DNA of 64,000 bases from Carallia brachiata (lineage: Eukaryota > Streptophyta > Magnoliopsida > Malpighiales > Rhizophoraceae), in the NCBI GenBank assembly GCA_021464245.1, contig JADCRB010000007.1, positions 1,052,705 through 1,116,704 of the forward strand, given 5' to 3'. Positions within the stretch are counted from its first letter, which is position 1. Each line of letters opens with the position of its first letter. The notes below the pieces were generated by a model. It did no database searches and was not told the origin of the DNA. It saw only the letters and a list, made by a program, of their open reading frames with translations. Positions 46,600 to 57,290 of the stretch are shown one piece after another. Made by a program: the position numbers and the translations under genes.

Positions 46600-46716
46600 G
46601 AGACAAAAGAGGCAGCGGCTGATGCAGGTTACGAAAGTCGTTACCGTGTGTTGCAGAAGTCGTTGCCATATGCTGCAGAAGTCGTTGTCGTGTACAGCAG
46701 AAGTCGTTGCACCTTA
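46600..46716. repeat. Short tandem repeat of about 22-23 bp, 4 units
   Basis: Imperfect units with core CAGAAGTCGTTGCC(A/G)T(A/G)T lie immediately downstream of the WOX stop codon. Confidence 0.7.
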
Positions 46717-46721
46717 TCTTG

Positions 46722-47407
46722 TCAACCGTCCTGGTGGGGCCCAAGGCGCAGTTCCAAGTCAAGCTCGGCCTCGTCTGGTGGGCCGATGATGTTCACGTCG
46801 CTGGAGCCTCCCGGCTGGTTGATGCTGTTGGAATATTCTGGGAAGAGAGGCAAAATTTCGCCGGAATGACTTCCTTCTGCTAGAAAAGTCCCTCCCGAAC
46901 TTAATTACTTAGGAGGAATGAAACATTGACTGACTCCGTAAGACCACCAGGACCAGTATGCATGCTACCACAGGCTATGGCTTTGATCGTTATAGCCTGA
47001 AGAGACCATTGCCGTGGTAGAATTCGGACCTGCTTCATTTGAGGGCGAAGTTGTACCGGTGGGATCTGCTATCAGAACGACAGATTGTTCTTTAGGAAAA
47101 GCAGCTCTCAGTGCTGGTTTCTTCCTGCTTCTCCGATTCTGGAACCAATAAAACATATTTTTTCTTTCGATTGCCCCGAGCGGCGCAATCGTGAGACAAG
47201 TTGGTAAATCTGAGATGCATTAGGCATAATACCTCCATTGTTGTGGAAGACTTCCTCCAAAATTTGCAGCTGTGCCATGGTTGGTTGCCACCTTGTGCGG
47301 GATGACCTTTCTTCTCCCTTGTCTTGAGGTTCTGCAACTGGTTCTATCTTTCTTGTGGAAGAGGAGCACAGGCCTGATATGTGGTGAAAATCGGTTGAGA
47401 CTGATGC
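46722..47407 (-). pseudogene. WUSCHEL-clade WOX homeobox sequence inside the gypsy element
   Basis: Minus strand. A homeodomain starts RTRWQPTMAQLQILEEVF (about 47300 down) and reaches SGQSKEK in one frame. One base is missing in the A-run (T-run 47158-47163), and it continues MFYWFQNRRSRKK in the next frame, aligning residue for residue with WUS-type homeodomains if that base is supplied. The same frame later gives ILPLFPEY (WUS-box) and, 8 codons before the TGA at 46722-46724, LDLELRLG (EAR repression motif). Two in-frame stops (46965-46967, 46905-46907) lie between homeodomain and WUS-box. Both would be removed by a possible 72-nt GT-AG intron, 46971-46900. The first ATG (GCCATGG context, 47278) is inside helix 1, so the native start is lost or upstream. 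WOX proteins are nuclear stem-cell regulators. Clade is judged from motifs only. Confidence 0.8.
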
Positions 47408-47435
47408 TGGGTTTCAGACTCAAACCCTCCGTCGC

Positions 47436-47446
47436 TTTTATATTTT
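47436..47446 (-). promoter_or_regulatory. TATA-like box upstream of the WOX sequence
   Basis: AAATATAAAAG on the minus strand lies about 160 nt before the first in-frame ATG of the WOX sequence, in otherwise GC-richer DNA. It would suit an own promoter carried with the gene. Only the motif is seen; activity is unknown. Confidence 0.35.
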
Positions 47447-47499
47447 TGGGCCGTTCACAGTTTATACTCATGCGGGCAAGGAGTTGGATTGGATTTTGA

Positions 47500-47760
47500 A
47501 CTTGGGTTCTTGACTGTGTCTGGAACTTGGAATTTTTTGGTTTTGGGTTTTGGATTGGATTTGGGTCGAGTGTTTGGGTTTCTAGACTTAGATTTTTGAG
47601 TTTGGGGTCAAGTGTTTGGGTTTTGGATTTGGACTTTTGGATTTGGGTCGAGTGTTTGAGTTTTGAATCTAGACTTAGTTTTCCGGCTTTTGAGTTGGGC
47701 TTTGAGTTTTCTAAATTGGGCTCAAGTGTTTGAGTTTGGATTTTCGCTTGGACTTTCAGA
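47500..47760. repeat. Imperfect minisatellite between integrase and WOX sequence
   Basis: Repeats of the type GGGTCGAGTGTTTGGGTTT with ATTTTTGAGTTTGGGGTCAAG spacers, period near 55-65 bp. They give a Gln/Pro/Lys-rich translation that is probably meaningless. A T-rich tract follows at 47778-47834. Confidence 0.7.
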
Positions 47761-47879
47761 TCGGGACTTCCCAACTTTTTTTTTTGATTTTTTTTCTTCT
47801 CTTTTTTTTGTTTTTGTTTTTGTTTTTTTTTTTTGAAAAAAACATATTTACACATAATACTGTTTCAGAAATTTACCAT

Positions 47880-48749
47880 TGATCGGGCCAATTTAGACGC
47901 CTTCTTGGTCTGACAGCATGTAAGCGTTGTGAGTATAGGCCTCCTGCACTAAGTATGGCCCGTTCCATTTGGAAGTAAGCTTGTCACCAGGCCGTGCTTC
48001 ATGTTGATGGCCCGTCGCACTGCAAGAACAAGGTCTCCAACTTGAAAAGATCGAGGGCGGACCCTGCGGTTGAATGTGTTGGTGAGTCAGGTTTGGTAGC
48101 ACTCAAGTTGCTGTTGTGCTTCGAGCCTCCTTTCATCGAGGGCTTCTAACTCATCCAGACGTAGGCGAGCATTCTCCTCCTATGTGAGTCCTTCCAGAAC
48201 AGTCATACGCATAGATGGAATTTGTGTTTCCAACGGCAGTATTACTTCGACACCGCAGACAAGTGAGTATGGCATTGCTTGTGTTGGAGTTCGGTAAGTT
48301 ATACGATACACCCATAATACCTCCGGAATTTTGTCATGCTAATCTCTTTTAGATTTAGAGACTACCTTTCGCAATAGGTTGCATAAAGTCTTGTTGAATG
48401 CTTTAGCCAAGCCATTTGCTGAGGCATTGTACATGGATGACTTGTACTGCTTGAACTTGAACTTCTCGCACAGCTTGTCGATCAAACTGTTGTGGAACTG
48501 CTTACCATTATCAGTGATGAAGAATCGAGGGACTCCATAGCGATAGATCAGCTAAGTGCGGATGAAATTGGCAACATGCTCCTTCTTTACCTCTCTAAGT
48601 GGAATAGCTTTGGCCCATTTTGAGAAGTAGTCTGCTGCTGCGAGGATGTAAAGGTGACCCAGGGATGACTTTGGCAAGGGCTCCACTAAGTCGAGACCCC
48701 AAGCTTCAAAGAGTCAGGACGAGACAGTTGGATGCAGTGGCTATGGTGG
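47880..48749 (-). pseudogene. Gypsy integrase core and C-terminal domain
   Basis: Reading across a few stops, the minus strand gives WGLDLVGPLPKS, ADYFSKWAKAIPL, ITDNGKQFHN and YNASANGLAKAFNKTL, the D, D and E catalytic context of gypsy integrase. The C-terminal tail includes KWNGPYLVQEAYTHNAYML. No chromodomain is evident, as expected for the Tat group. In-frame stops show decay. Confidence 0.85.
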
Positions 48750-49862
48750 TTAATGTATGTAATTCACATGAAATTGAAAAATTTGACAAGTTTTAGCAAA
48801 ATCAATGGAATCACGTATCATGGTTGGCCAGTAGTATCCCATCCTTCTAAGCTGAAAGTGCAACTTAGGCCCTGATTGATGTCCGCCACAAACACCTGAA
48901 TGTGATTCGATGAGAGCCTGTTTTGCCTCTTCATTGCCTAGGCAGCGAAGCAAAACTCTATCAAAAGACCTTCGATACAAAGCATCCTTGAGATATATGA
49001 AGCGGGGAGCTCGTCGTTGAATTTCTGTCTTATGACGACGATCTTCGGGCAGCTTCCTATGTTGTAAGTACTCAATGATTGGTTGGTGCCAATCTTCGTC
49101 CTCCGCGAGACGTACAGATACATCGTTGGCTGCTGTAGTTTCTTCATCATCCTTCTGCGGCACTATCCATTTCTGGCGTACGACAACAACTGTAGCCTGG
49201 ATTTCTGACTTTGCAAGAGAGGTGGCCAAGTTAGCTAACGCGTCTGCCTGAGTGTTTTCTTGTCGAGGCATATGCTCCAAGATGATGCTTTCAAATTCAT
49301 CCATTAACTGTCGAGCACATTGATGGTAAGGCGCAATGTCCTCTTTCTTCACATCATACAACCCTATAAGTTGGTTGATGACGAGTTGGGAATCTTCATG
49401 GACTTCTATAGTTGGAATCTTCATATCGACAGCCATTTGAAGACCAATGATCAAAGCCCGATATTCAGCAACATTATTTGAACATAACTCACTGAGAATG
49501 ATAGCATATGGTAGTATTTGTCGTTGAGGAGTGACAAATACTATGCCTGCACCAGCACCATCACGTCTTGCTGCACCATCAAAGAATATCGTCCATGGTG
49601 GCAGTGTCTCAATGTAAAAGACCTCTTCATCTAGAAGATCATCTGTGAACTCCCAATCTGATGGAACAGGGTGATCTGTTAGGAAATCTGCTAAGGTTTG
49701 TCCCTTTACTGCTTTTTGAGGCACGTAGACAATGTCGTAGCTCTGTACGATTACTACCCACTTGGCAAGTCGTCCTGACAAGATCGGTCTAGACAAGATA
49801 TATTTGACAGGATCAGCTCTGGCAATGAGACGTACCGTGTGAGCTTGCATGTAGTGCCTCAC
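48750..49862 (-). pseudogene. Gypsy RNase H, second (archaeal-type) RNase H and integrase zinc-binding region
   Basis: 370 open codons. The end of the first RNase H (RPILSGRLAKWVV, YVPQKAVKGQTLADFL) comes first. Then the second RNase H: FFDGAARRDGAGAGIVF, NNVAEYRALIIGLQMA, HEDSQLVINQL and ENTQADALANLA, with the D-E-D set. Then comes the integrase HHCC region (HSGVCGGHQSGPK). The second RNase H is diagnostic of the Tat lineage. Confidence 0.9.
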
Positions 49863-50490
49863 CTTATCAATGACAAAGAATAGTGCTAGACATGTCTTTT
49901 CAATGGGCGAATAGCTCAGCTCCGGACCGTTTAGTGTTCTGCTGAAGTAGTACAGGGCAACTTACTTTCCCTGCTTATTTTCCTATGCAAGCAGGGCTCC
50001 CAAAGATCTTTCCTGCGCTGGAATATAAAGAATCAACGACTTTCCTTGAATTGGAGCACCCAGAACTGGTGGATTGGAAAGGTACTTCTCTATGCTCTCG
50101 AAGGCTTTACTGCAAGCTTCGTCTCACTTGAAGTTGACATCCTTTTTTCATCAGCCGATGGAAAGGTTGGCATCTCCCAGCTAAGTTAGAAATAAAACGA
50201 CGAATGTAGGCCAGCTTTCCTTGTAAACTTCGCAGCTCGTGTAGGTTTTTAGGTTCAGACATCTTTTGAATTGCCTCAACCTTTGACTAATCAACTTCGA
50301 TTCCATGATGGCGCACCACGAACCCAAGAAACTTGCCTGATGTGACACCAAATGCGCACTTGAGAGGGTTCATTTTAAGCTGATGCCTGTGAAGTCTTTC
50401 AAACACCATCTTGAGATCCTCGAGGTGGTCTTTGCGCTTCCTAGTCTTTACGACTAGGTCATCAACATAACTTCTCTTAGTGGCAGCATT
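49863..50490 (-). pseudogene. Gypsy reverse transcriptase (3' part) and start of RNase H
   Basis: YVDD at 50459-50470 is followed by RT palm-thumb motifs (LKMNPLKCAFGV, GKFLGFVV, GIEVDQ, LRSLQGKLAYIRRFI) and RNase H start (SPIEKTCLALFFV). There are several stops and shifts. It is truncated at about 50490 just upstream of YVDD, so the fingers, gag and protease are missing. Confidence 0.82.
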
Positions 50491-51905
50491 CCCACATTGT
50501 TAGGGAATCTTGTGCAGCTTGAGTCTTTGGCATTGATAGAAATCTTTAAACCCCAATGCACCAGAGCCTTTTGGCATTGTCATTTTTTTTCAAAGACGCC
50601 CAATGAATTTTTTTATTATCACCTTTGTTGCTCCACGAAAACTAGTTAACCATAGTAGCTATATTACTGTAAAAATATTTCGGCAACTGGAAACAACTCA
50701 TAGCATACATGGGAATAGCTTGCACCACTGCTTGAATAAGAATCTCTTTCCTTGCCCTTGCTCAGCTCTTCTCATTCCATCCTTCTAACCGCTTTTGGAT
50801 TCGGTCCAAAATCGTGGCAAAAATTTGATTTTTTGAGCAAGCAATAACCATTGGTAGGCCCAAATAATTGTGATGACTTTGTATAACTCCAAGACAATTC
50901 TGAATTACATTTCTATTTTCCGTCTACTCATTGCGACTATAAGAAAGCATTATTTTTGCCATATTGATCTATTGTCCAAAAGCTTGCTCATATTAAGAAA
51001 GAACCTGCTTGATAGATTGACAGGCTGAAAGAGATGCTTCTCCAAATAACAGACTATCATATGCAAAGAAAAGATGAGTGATAACAAGTGCATGCCTACA
51101 AATTTGGATGCCAACGCCGCTGCTGAAGGAAGAGGTAAAGAGAAAGAGGATTACCTTGCCTCAATCCTCTTGATGGCTTAAAAGGAGACTTGGGAACAGA
51201 GTTCACCAATATGTGTATGAAACTGTGGAGACACACCTCTTAATAAGCTCCACCCAGTCTCCAGAGAATCCCATCTTGAGCATTACTTGCTCCAAATATA
51301 GTCATTCCACTCTATCATATGCCTTGCTCATATTGAGCATGAGCGCAGTAGGGCCTTTTTGCCTTGAATATTGATGCCGCATATGATGAAAAATTTCAAA
51401 GGCAACTGATGTCTGTTATAAGTCTACCTAGAACAAAAACACTTTGGGGCTTCGAAATAATGTTAGGCAATATGTGTTTCAGTCTATTAGCAATTGTTTT
51501 TGTGACAATTTTGAATATAACATTACATAAGCTAATAGGTTTGAAATCCTTACAATTTTCTAGTGCAGCAACTTTAGGATTAAGGCATACGTGCGTGAGA
51601 TTTAAATGACTTGGATCTTTGTTGTTGAGGATACCCAAAACTTGTCTGACTATATCTTCCCCAACAATATGCCAACATGATTGATAAAAAAGGGCAAGCT
51701 TGCCATCTAACCCAGGTGCCTTAGTGGGTTGCATTTGTTTCAGAGCTTGAATGCCTTCGTCTTTAGAGAAGCTATGGTTAAGCCATGAGTTCATATCATT
51801 AGTCACTCTAGGCTTAGTAACATCCAGAACTGGTTGGAGATTAAGCTTGTCCTTGCGCGGTGAAGTGGCCTTTAAAAACCTTTTGTTGTATTTATTGCCA
51901 TTCAA
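50491..51905 (-). mobile_element. LINE (L1-type) reverse transcriptase fragment
   Basis: Minus strand: about 170 open codons from 51905 with KAPGLDGKLALFYQSCW, FKPISLCNVIFKIVTKTIANRL and ISKPQSVFVLGRLI, then broken frames with MSKAYDRVEW and FAYDSLLF (51057-51068) where active LINEs have Phe-Ala-Asp-Asp. It ends in zf-RVT-like sequence (ALGFKDF, about 50550). The endonuclease domain is absent, as in 5'-truncated LINE copies. The left end runs into gypsy sequence without a visible poly-A. The altered Asp and the stops show it is dead. Confidence 0.85.
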
Positions 51906-52330
51906 ATATTATTCAGATTGTATAGTTATAATTAATTGTACAATCTTGAACTAAATTTATAATTGTCTAGGGAAAACATATAAAAAAAATTTGTGATTGC
52001 ATCTGCTTAAGAATATATATTAGCTGCTTTTAAGCAACCGACTAAGAACTCACATTTCTTAACCTATTAAAAGCCATTATATCAGCCATTCAATCAAAAA
52101 TAAATGGCACCCCAAAAAGAAAAAAAAAAAAAACTGGAGCCCTACTCCAATGCTACCCGAGTCATATTAAACCCTCAATAGTATTTTCATCATGTTTGCC
52201 AAATCATTTCCAAATTCCCAATTAATCCAGACATTTTGGACCTGGGGTTATTCCTCAACCATTCGACCTTTTCTTGATCAATAAAATCCATCCACCCACT
52301 TACCACAACGTGTTGTGGTGTAATGCTAAT
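51906..52330 (-). repeat. Inverted copy of RLP 3'-flank DNA
   Basis: Reverse complement matches 26880-27340 and, in pieces, 9640-11060. It includes the CTAATATATATTCTTAAG, AATTGGGAATTTGG and ATGGATTTTATTGATCAAG blocks. Where the RLP coding end would be expected, the LINE fragment begins instead, so the receptor part of this copy is lost. Confidence 0.78.
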
Positions 52331-52784
52331 GCGCCAAACGTGCCAAGCTTTAGGTACATGTTCGAGTATGCCGGGTGCGTGGTGGGGTTAAACCTAAACG
52401 TCCCCTTAGTATGAGCTCTGTCATGACTATTCAGACTGTTCATACTACTGAGCGACAGAACCAATGCTTCCTGATAAGACTGTCAGAGCACTACTCCCGC
52501 TCTCCCATTTTGAGGACCAAAAAAAAAAAATCCATCCGCCTACCAATTGCTTTTGTTCGGGGCCTAGCAGGCATCTCCAAATTTATAAATCCATCCAATC
52601 CCACGCAAAAAATTAAAATCTAAATCTAAAATTTAAACTAGAAGAGTATTATCTTAAAACTTAAAATGTTGATCTCATATAGTATGTGTTAAAAAAAAAA
52701 ATTTTCCTTGAATTTTTTTTCCCTAAAAATAACAGTTCTTACTTAAAATATGAAATTAGTTGCATTTTCTTAGTAAGGTGTTAT

Positions 52785-52981
52785 TTTTTTTTTTTTAGTC
52801 TGAGACCGTTCAGTATCTAGTCCAATAGGCTGACTAATCTGGACCGACTCGGGTAAGATCTCAAAGGATGACAAAGGTCTCCCAACAAGTATTTAACGCG
52901 ACTGCATTTTCAGGAACTCGAACTCAAGACCTCTGGTTAAGCGGTGACGGACCCCTGTTATCCGTATCAACACTTACTGAT
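52785..52981 (-). mobile_element. tRNA-derived SINE with 11-bp TSD
   Basis: About 197 bp on the minus strand. The 5' region has a tRNA-like promoter with B-box GAGTTCGAGTTCC after ACCGCTTAACCAGAGGTC. The body ends GAACGGTCTCAGACTAAAA with a poly-A tail (poly-T on plus, 52785-52797). The 11-bp TSD TAAGGTGTTAT flanks it at 52774-52784 and 52982-52992. This is a clear retroposed SINE. Confidence 0.85.
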
Positions 52982-53049
52982 TAAGGTGTTATATTTTAAA
53001 ACGTGTGTTTGGCTCCCACCTTCCGCTCCCAAGTTAGGGTCCGAAACTT

Positions 53050-53480
53050 TTTCTCAAAATCTTATTGCATAGTTTCAATAGTATATTCGAGAAGTTGAAA
53101 GAAAATTTTGTCTTAGTTTTTCTTTATTTTTGCAACAAAACATTAATAAGAAATAAAAAATTATTATCATAAATGGTAACGTGGATATATTGAGAAAAAT
53201 GTTATAAACTCCTGCACAATTAATCTGCTCATGTCATTTCTTCTTTAATATTTGGGATTTTAAAGATTAAATTAAAAAATTACCATAAATATCTATACAT
53301 AAATTGCGACTAAAATCTTGAAAATTAAATGTCTGAAAAGCTGAGAAATTTTTTTTTTCCTTACTCCTTATTCCTAGCAAAACATAAATGAGAAATGAAA
53401 AATTATCATAAATGATAAAAAAAAATATAAATAGGTATAATTGAATTAAATGCCATAAAATCTTATGAAAAATTATCATG
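53050..53480 (-). repeat. AT-rich repeat array, inverted copy
   Basis: Reverse complement of units in 24301-25560 and 54942-57420 (CATAAAATCTTATG, CATAAATGAGAAATG and GATTTTAAAGATTAAATT blocks). Together with 51906-52330 it forms an inverted partial copy of the duplicated block. Confidence 0.72.
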
Positions 53481-54941
53481 TGAGCTAGACGGTATTTGTT
53501 AATTTTATTTATTTTTATTGTGAATATAATCCACTCATAATTTTATGTTACAAAAATTAATTTTTATTTATTTTTAATAAATCTCACTCAATATGTAACA
53601 TAAAATCATGAATAAAATAGATTAAAAAAATCAAATTAAAAATTACGATCACATTAACAGTCAAACGTGTTTTTGGCGTCGTAGCCACCCACTGTTCTCA
53701 TATTCAAGGCCCATATCCATTTTTAACAATAAAAAATTAATAGATATTTTTACAATTGGACATGTATCTACTGCTTACTGGTATGCAACACAACATACAA
53801 TAATGCTCAGACGTGTTCGTGCTACTCGGCACTTAATTTTATTTGGATTTTTTTAATTGGCAGTGAGTGAGATCTTAATCTAAATCTACAATTGAATAGT
53901 TCAAAGAATTCTATTATTGAATTTATGACTAGTTCACTTTTGTTCAGACTTTCAATTATAAAAGTTGATTAGTTCCATAACACAAGCATAAACCAGCGTT
54001 TGATACCTTCTTGTGGTCTCGTAATGTGATTGGAAGGGTCCTTTTTGTGACAACATATTTGGACATTGGAGTTGTTGCTTGGAACTCCAAACAAGATTAG
54101 GATAGGCATACCAATTTGACTTTAACTCCAAAAAGAGGACAGGATAAGCTCCGCTTGAAAATCTTGTTACGTGGGTTCACAGTTGATTGCAAAATTTCCT
54201 CCGTTTTGTTTTTAATTTTATTTTTCCTGGGTTATGGCTATTTAGGATCCAAATTGCAAAATCATGCTTCTTGATGGCAGGAGCATCAGGTTGAACAAAT
54301 CTAGACATAATATAAAAATTAGGATCCTATATGCATAATATATAAGTATAGCATAAATGACGTTAGGAATTGAGGATCCTACTCTGTCTCTCTCTCTCTA
54401 TATATATATACACACACACAGTGCTATATGCGTGTAGAATAATATCAATATGATACAAAATTATTGCATTCTCATTTATTAGTGAAATATTGATTTTAAA
54501 AAGTATACTATATTTATAGTCCAAACAATAATACAAATATGAAATGAACTATTTAAAAAAAAACAAAATGGCAACTCATTTTTTCTTGATAGGATAATTT
54601 AAAATCTTAAACTCTAGAGTTAAATATCGAGAATAATAATTTGTTGCAAATTTAAAATGTTAGGAATGAATTACCACGGAAATACAATTATGTTGTAGTG
54701 CTTGAGAAACAATTTCTTTTTGAAACAGCGTAAGCGCGCCCCAGGTCATCGGAAACTACCTGCTCAGTTTGCTTCTCTCCTTGACATGGTACAAATCAAC
54801 TTCAGTCACTCCACTTGCTCCATTTGTTTCGTGTAACAAATGCCTTTTAGTGGGGAGGGATGAGGGATAGAAGGTTAACTGCATAGAGTGATTAGATGTT
54901 GTTATCAATTTTAGTTATCAAGGATGAAAAAAGGACATAAA
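53481..54941. other. Gene-free spacer
   Basis: AT-rich, with no coding region recognised. A compound microsatellite (TC)n(TA)n(CA)n lies at 54384-54421. About 54725-54850 has more balanced composition but no identifiable product. Confidence 0.5.
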
Positions 54942-55318
54942 CTTCTATGTGAGTTTGCATAAGGCTTTATGACATTTGATTTTTAAGAATTTTATGACAA
55001 TTTTTGTAGGGATATCTATGGTAATTTATGAATGCAATCTTTATAATGGTAAATATTGAGGATGAAAAAGGACGTCAACATACTACTTAACTAAGATTTT
55101 AGGGCATTGAACTTAATTATATCCATTAATCTTCTTTTGTTACCACTTATGATATTTAATTTTTTCGTTTCTTATTAATCTCTTAGTATAAAAAAGCAGA
55201 AGTTTTTCTCATCTTCCCCAATAAACTATTGAAATAAGATTTGCGGCATTTGACTTAATCATATCTATTTATTTTTTTTATCATTTATAATTATGTTATC
55301 ATTTATCATCCATGTTTT

Positions 55319-56312
55319 ATGTGATTCTTGGACTCTTTGGAATGTAAGAAACAAATTTCGCTTTGATGGTGTCACTCTTAATTGAATTGTCTTGCCAGAT
55401 ATTATTTTTGCTAGATGGAGGTTTTGTATCACTAACTTCTTCACCGACTTTCAAAATGCTAGCCAAGCTTTAATACTCTTGAAAGATGCGTTGAAACTTT
55501 GGGTTTTCTCTTATCAGGCGAAGCCCCAGATTCAGTGGACTCCTCTAGTCTTTCCAAGCCTAAATGACATGTTGATGGCTCTGCTTTTGGTAAGCCAGAC
55601 CCTATAAGTATTGGTGGTATTTTGAGAGATCATAAAGACAATTTGAGTTATTTGAGTTTTCTCATGTTCGGTGGATTATTTAGATTCAAAACATTATTGA
55701 AGTCTTGACTATTGCTAAAGCTCTTGAACTAGCTACCAATGATCCCTCTTGTAACACATACCCGCTCCTCATTAAATCAGATTCTCACAATGCTATTTCT
55801 TAGATAACTAAAGATGTTCTAAAACCATGGAAATTTAGAGGAACCATTACACTTATTAAGAGGCACCTTTGTTGAAAATAATAGGGAGAAGGAAAATACG
55901 TTTTGTATTACCTTGTTTTTGAATGTATTGATTTCTGTACAATACAGGTACAAGACATATATATATAAGGTCTTCCATGACCCACGGGATACAGATACAA
56001 CAAATTGAAGAAATAACCGAAGACAAGGACCACATAACAGAAGATAAAGCATAACTGAAGATAATGATAATAAACATCAATTAATCTGTTAACAACCTTG
56101 ATTTTCTTGCAAATTGTGGCTTTAAACATATTAATAGGACTGCCAACTCAACTACTGATACTCTTATTAAGAGGGCTATTGATAGAAATTTGGATTTCAT
56201 CACATGGTTATAAATTTTTCTTTGTATTTTCCTTTCTTTGGAGCTTTTCTCTAGTCCTTTTGTAACATTTTTTCTTTTATTAATATAATTTATTCTATTG
56301 ATTCATCAAAAA
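55319..56312 (+). mobile_element. 3' end of a LINE with RNase H-like domain
   Basis: Plus strand, with stops. Motifs include WNVRNKFRFD, then VDGSAFGKPDP and IGGILRDHKDN (RNase H start) and IKRAIDRNLDFITWL at the end. A short A-rich tail lies near 56305. It is absent from copy A. It is flanked by direct repeats of about 168 bp (55149-55318 and 56313-56478), of which copy A has one. A solo LTR interrupts it at 55870-56094. Confidence 0.75.
55870..56094. mobile_element. Solo LTR, 225 bp, with TSD ACCTT
   Basis: Starts TGTTG and ends TAACA (TG...CA), flanked by ACCTT at 55865-55869 and 56095-56099. It sits inside the LINE tail, whose reading continues on both sides. It has a TATATATATAAGG motif near 55958. 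No internal retrotransposon sequence remains, consistent with LTR-LTR recombination. Confidence 0.88.
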
Positions 56313-57120
56313 GAAGATGTATAATTTTTTTTGTTTCCTATTAATCTTTTGCTATAGATGAGCGGAAGTTTCTCTCATCTTCCCAAATAAAGTATTGAAA
56401 TAAGATTGGTGGCATTTAACTTAATCATATCTATTTATTTTTTTTATCATTTATGATTGTTTTATCATTTCTCATCCATTTTTTGCTACAAATGAGGAAA
56501 GCAGACAAAAAAAAATTGTCTCTCATCTTTCTAAACATTCAATTTTTAAGGTTTTTTTATGAAAAATTTTGTACGGATATTTATAGTATTTTTTCACTGT
56601 AATCTTTAAAATCATAAATATTGAGGAAGAAAGGATATGGGCAAACCAACTATGAAAGATTTTATGACATTTAACTCAATTACATCCAATTATCTTTTTC
56701 TTTAATAATTTATGACAAGTTTTTCATTCTCATCAATATTTTGCAACACATAACAAAAAGTTCAAAGAAAAAAAACTATCGAAAAATGACATAAGATTTT
56801 GTGGGATTTAACTCAATTATATTTATTTATATTTATTTATTATTTATGATAATTTTTCATTTCTAATTTATGTTTTGCCACAAACAAGAAGGATAAGGAA
56901 AAAAAATTTAATTCTCAGCTTTTCAAACATTTAATTTTCAAGATTTTAGTGGCAATTCTTATATAGATATATATGGTAATTTTTTAATTTAATCTTTAAA
57001 ATCATAAATATTAAAGAAGAAATGACATGAGCAGATTAATTGTGCAAGATTTTATAAAAATTTTCTCAATTATATCCATTTAAATTTTTTCATTACCATT
57101 TATGATAATAATTTTTTTAG

Positions 57121-57290
57121 AGTAATGCTAAATATCTCGAAAATCGTATCATAAAATATCCTAAAATGTATAATTATAGAAAGAATCGTTTTCCTAATAC
57201 CTTCAAATAAAAAAAAAAGTTAACGATTCTTTTTATAATTAATGTTTTGAGATGTTTCATGACACTGTTTTCGGGATGTTTAGCATTACT
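57121..57290. mobile_element. MITE with long terminal inverted repeats
   Basis: 170 bp. The left end AGTAATGCTAAATATCTCG and the reverse complement of the right end (AGTAATGCTAAACATCCCG) match for about 70 bp, so the whole element folds back. Copy A has the uninterrupted site at about 25470, with a T-run there. The TSD is obscured by T-runs. The superfamily is not determined. Confidence 0.85.

Larger units (their letters stand above)
44987..50490 (-). mobile_element. 5'-truncated Ty3/gypsy retrotransposon, Tat-like, carrying a WOX homeobox sequence
   Basis: Minus-strand order is RT (YVDD at 50459-50470), RNase H, a second archaeal-type RNase H, integrase, a 1.6 kb non-pol region including a WOX homeobox sequence, polypurine tract (AAAGTGGGGG, about 45785-45795) and 3' LTR (44987-45781). 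Gag, protease, the 5' part of RT and the 5' LTR are missing; at about 50490 the element abuts LINE sequence. The dual RNase H is the hallmark of the Tat group. Scattered stops and shifts make it defective. The left edge coincides with the point where dispersed repeat copy 7 is broken. Confidence 0.85.

Noticed and set aside
47220..47855. 211-codon Lys/Gln/Pro-rich frame on the minus strand
   Set aside because: It spans a T-tract, a minisatellite and, out of frame, the WOX homeodomain. Low-complexity artefact.
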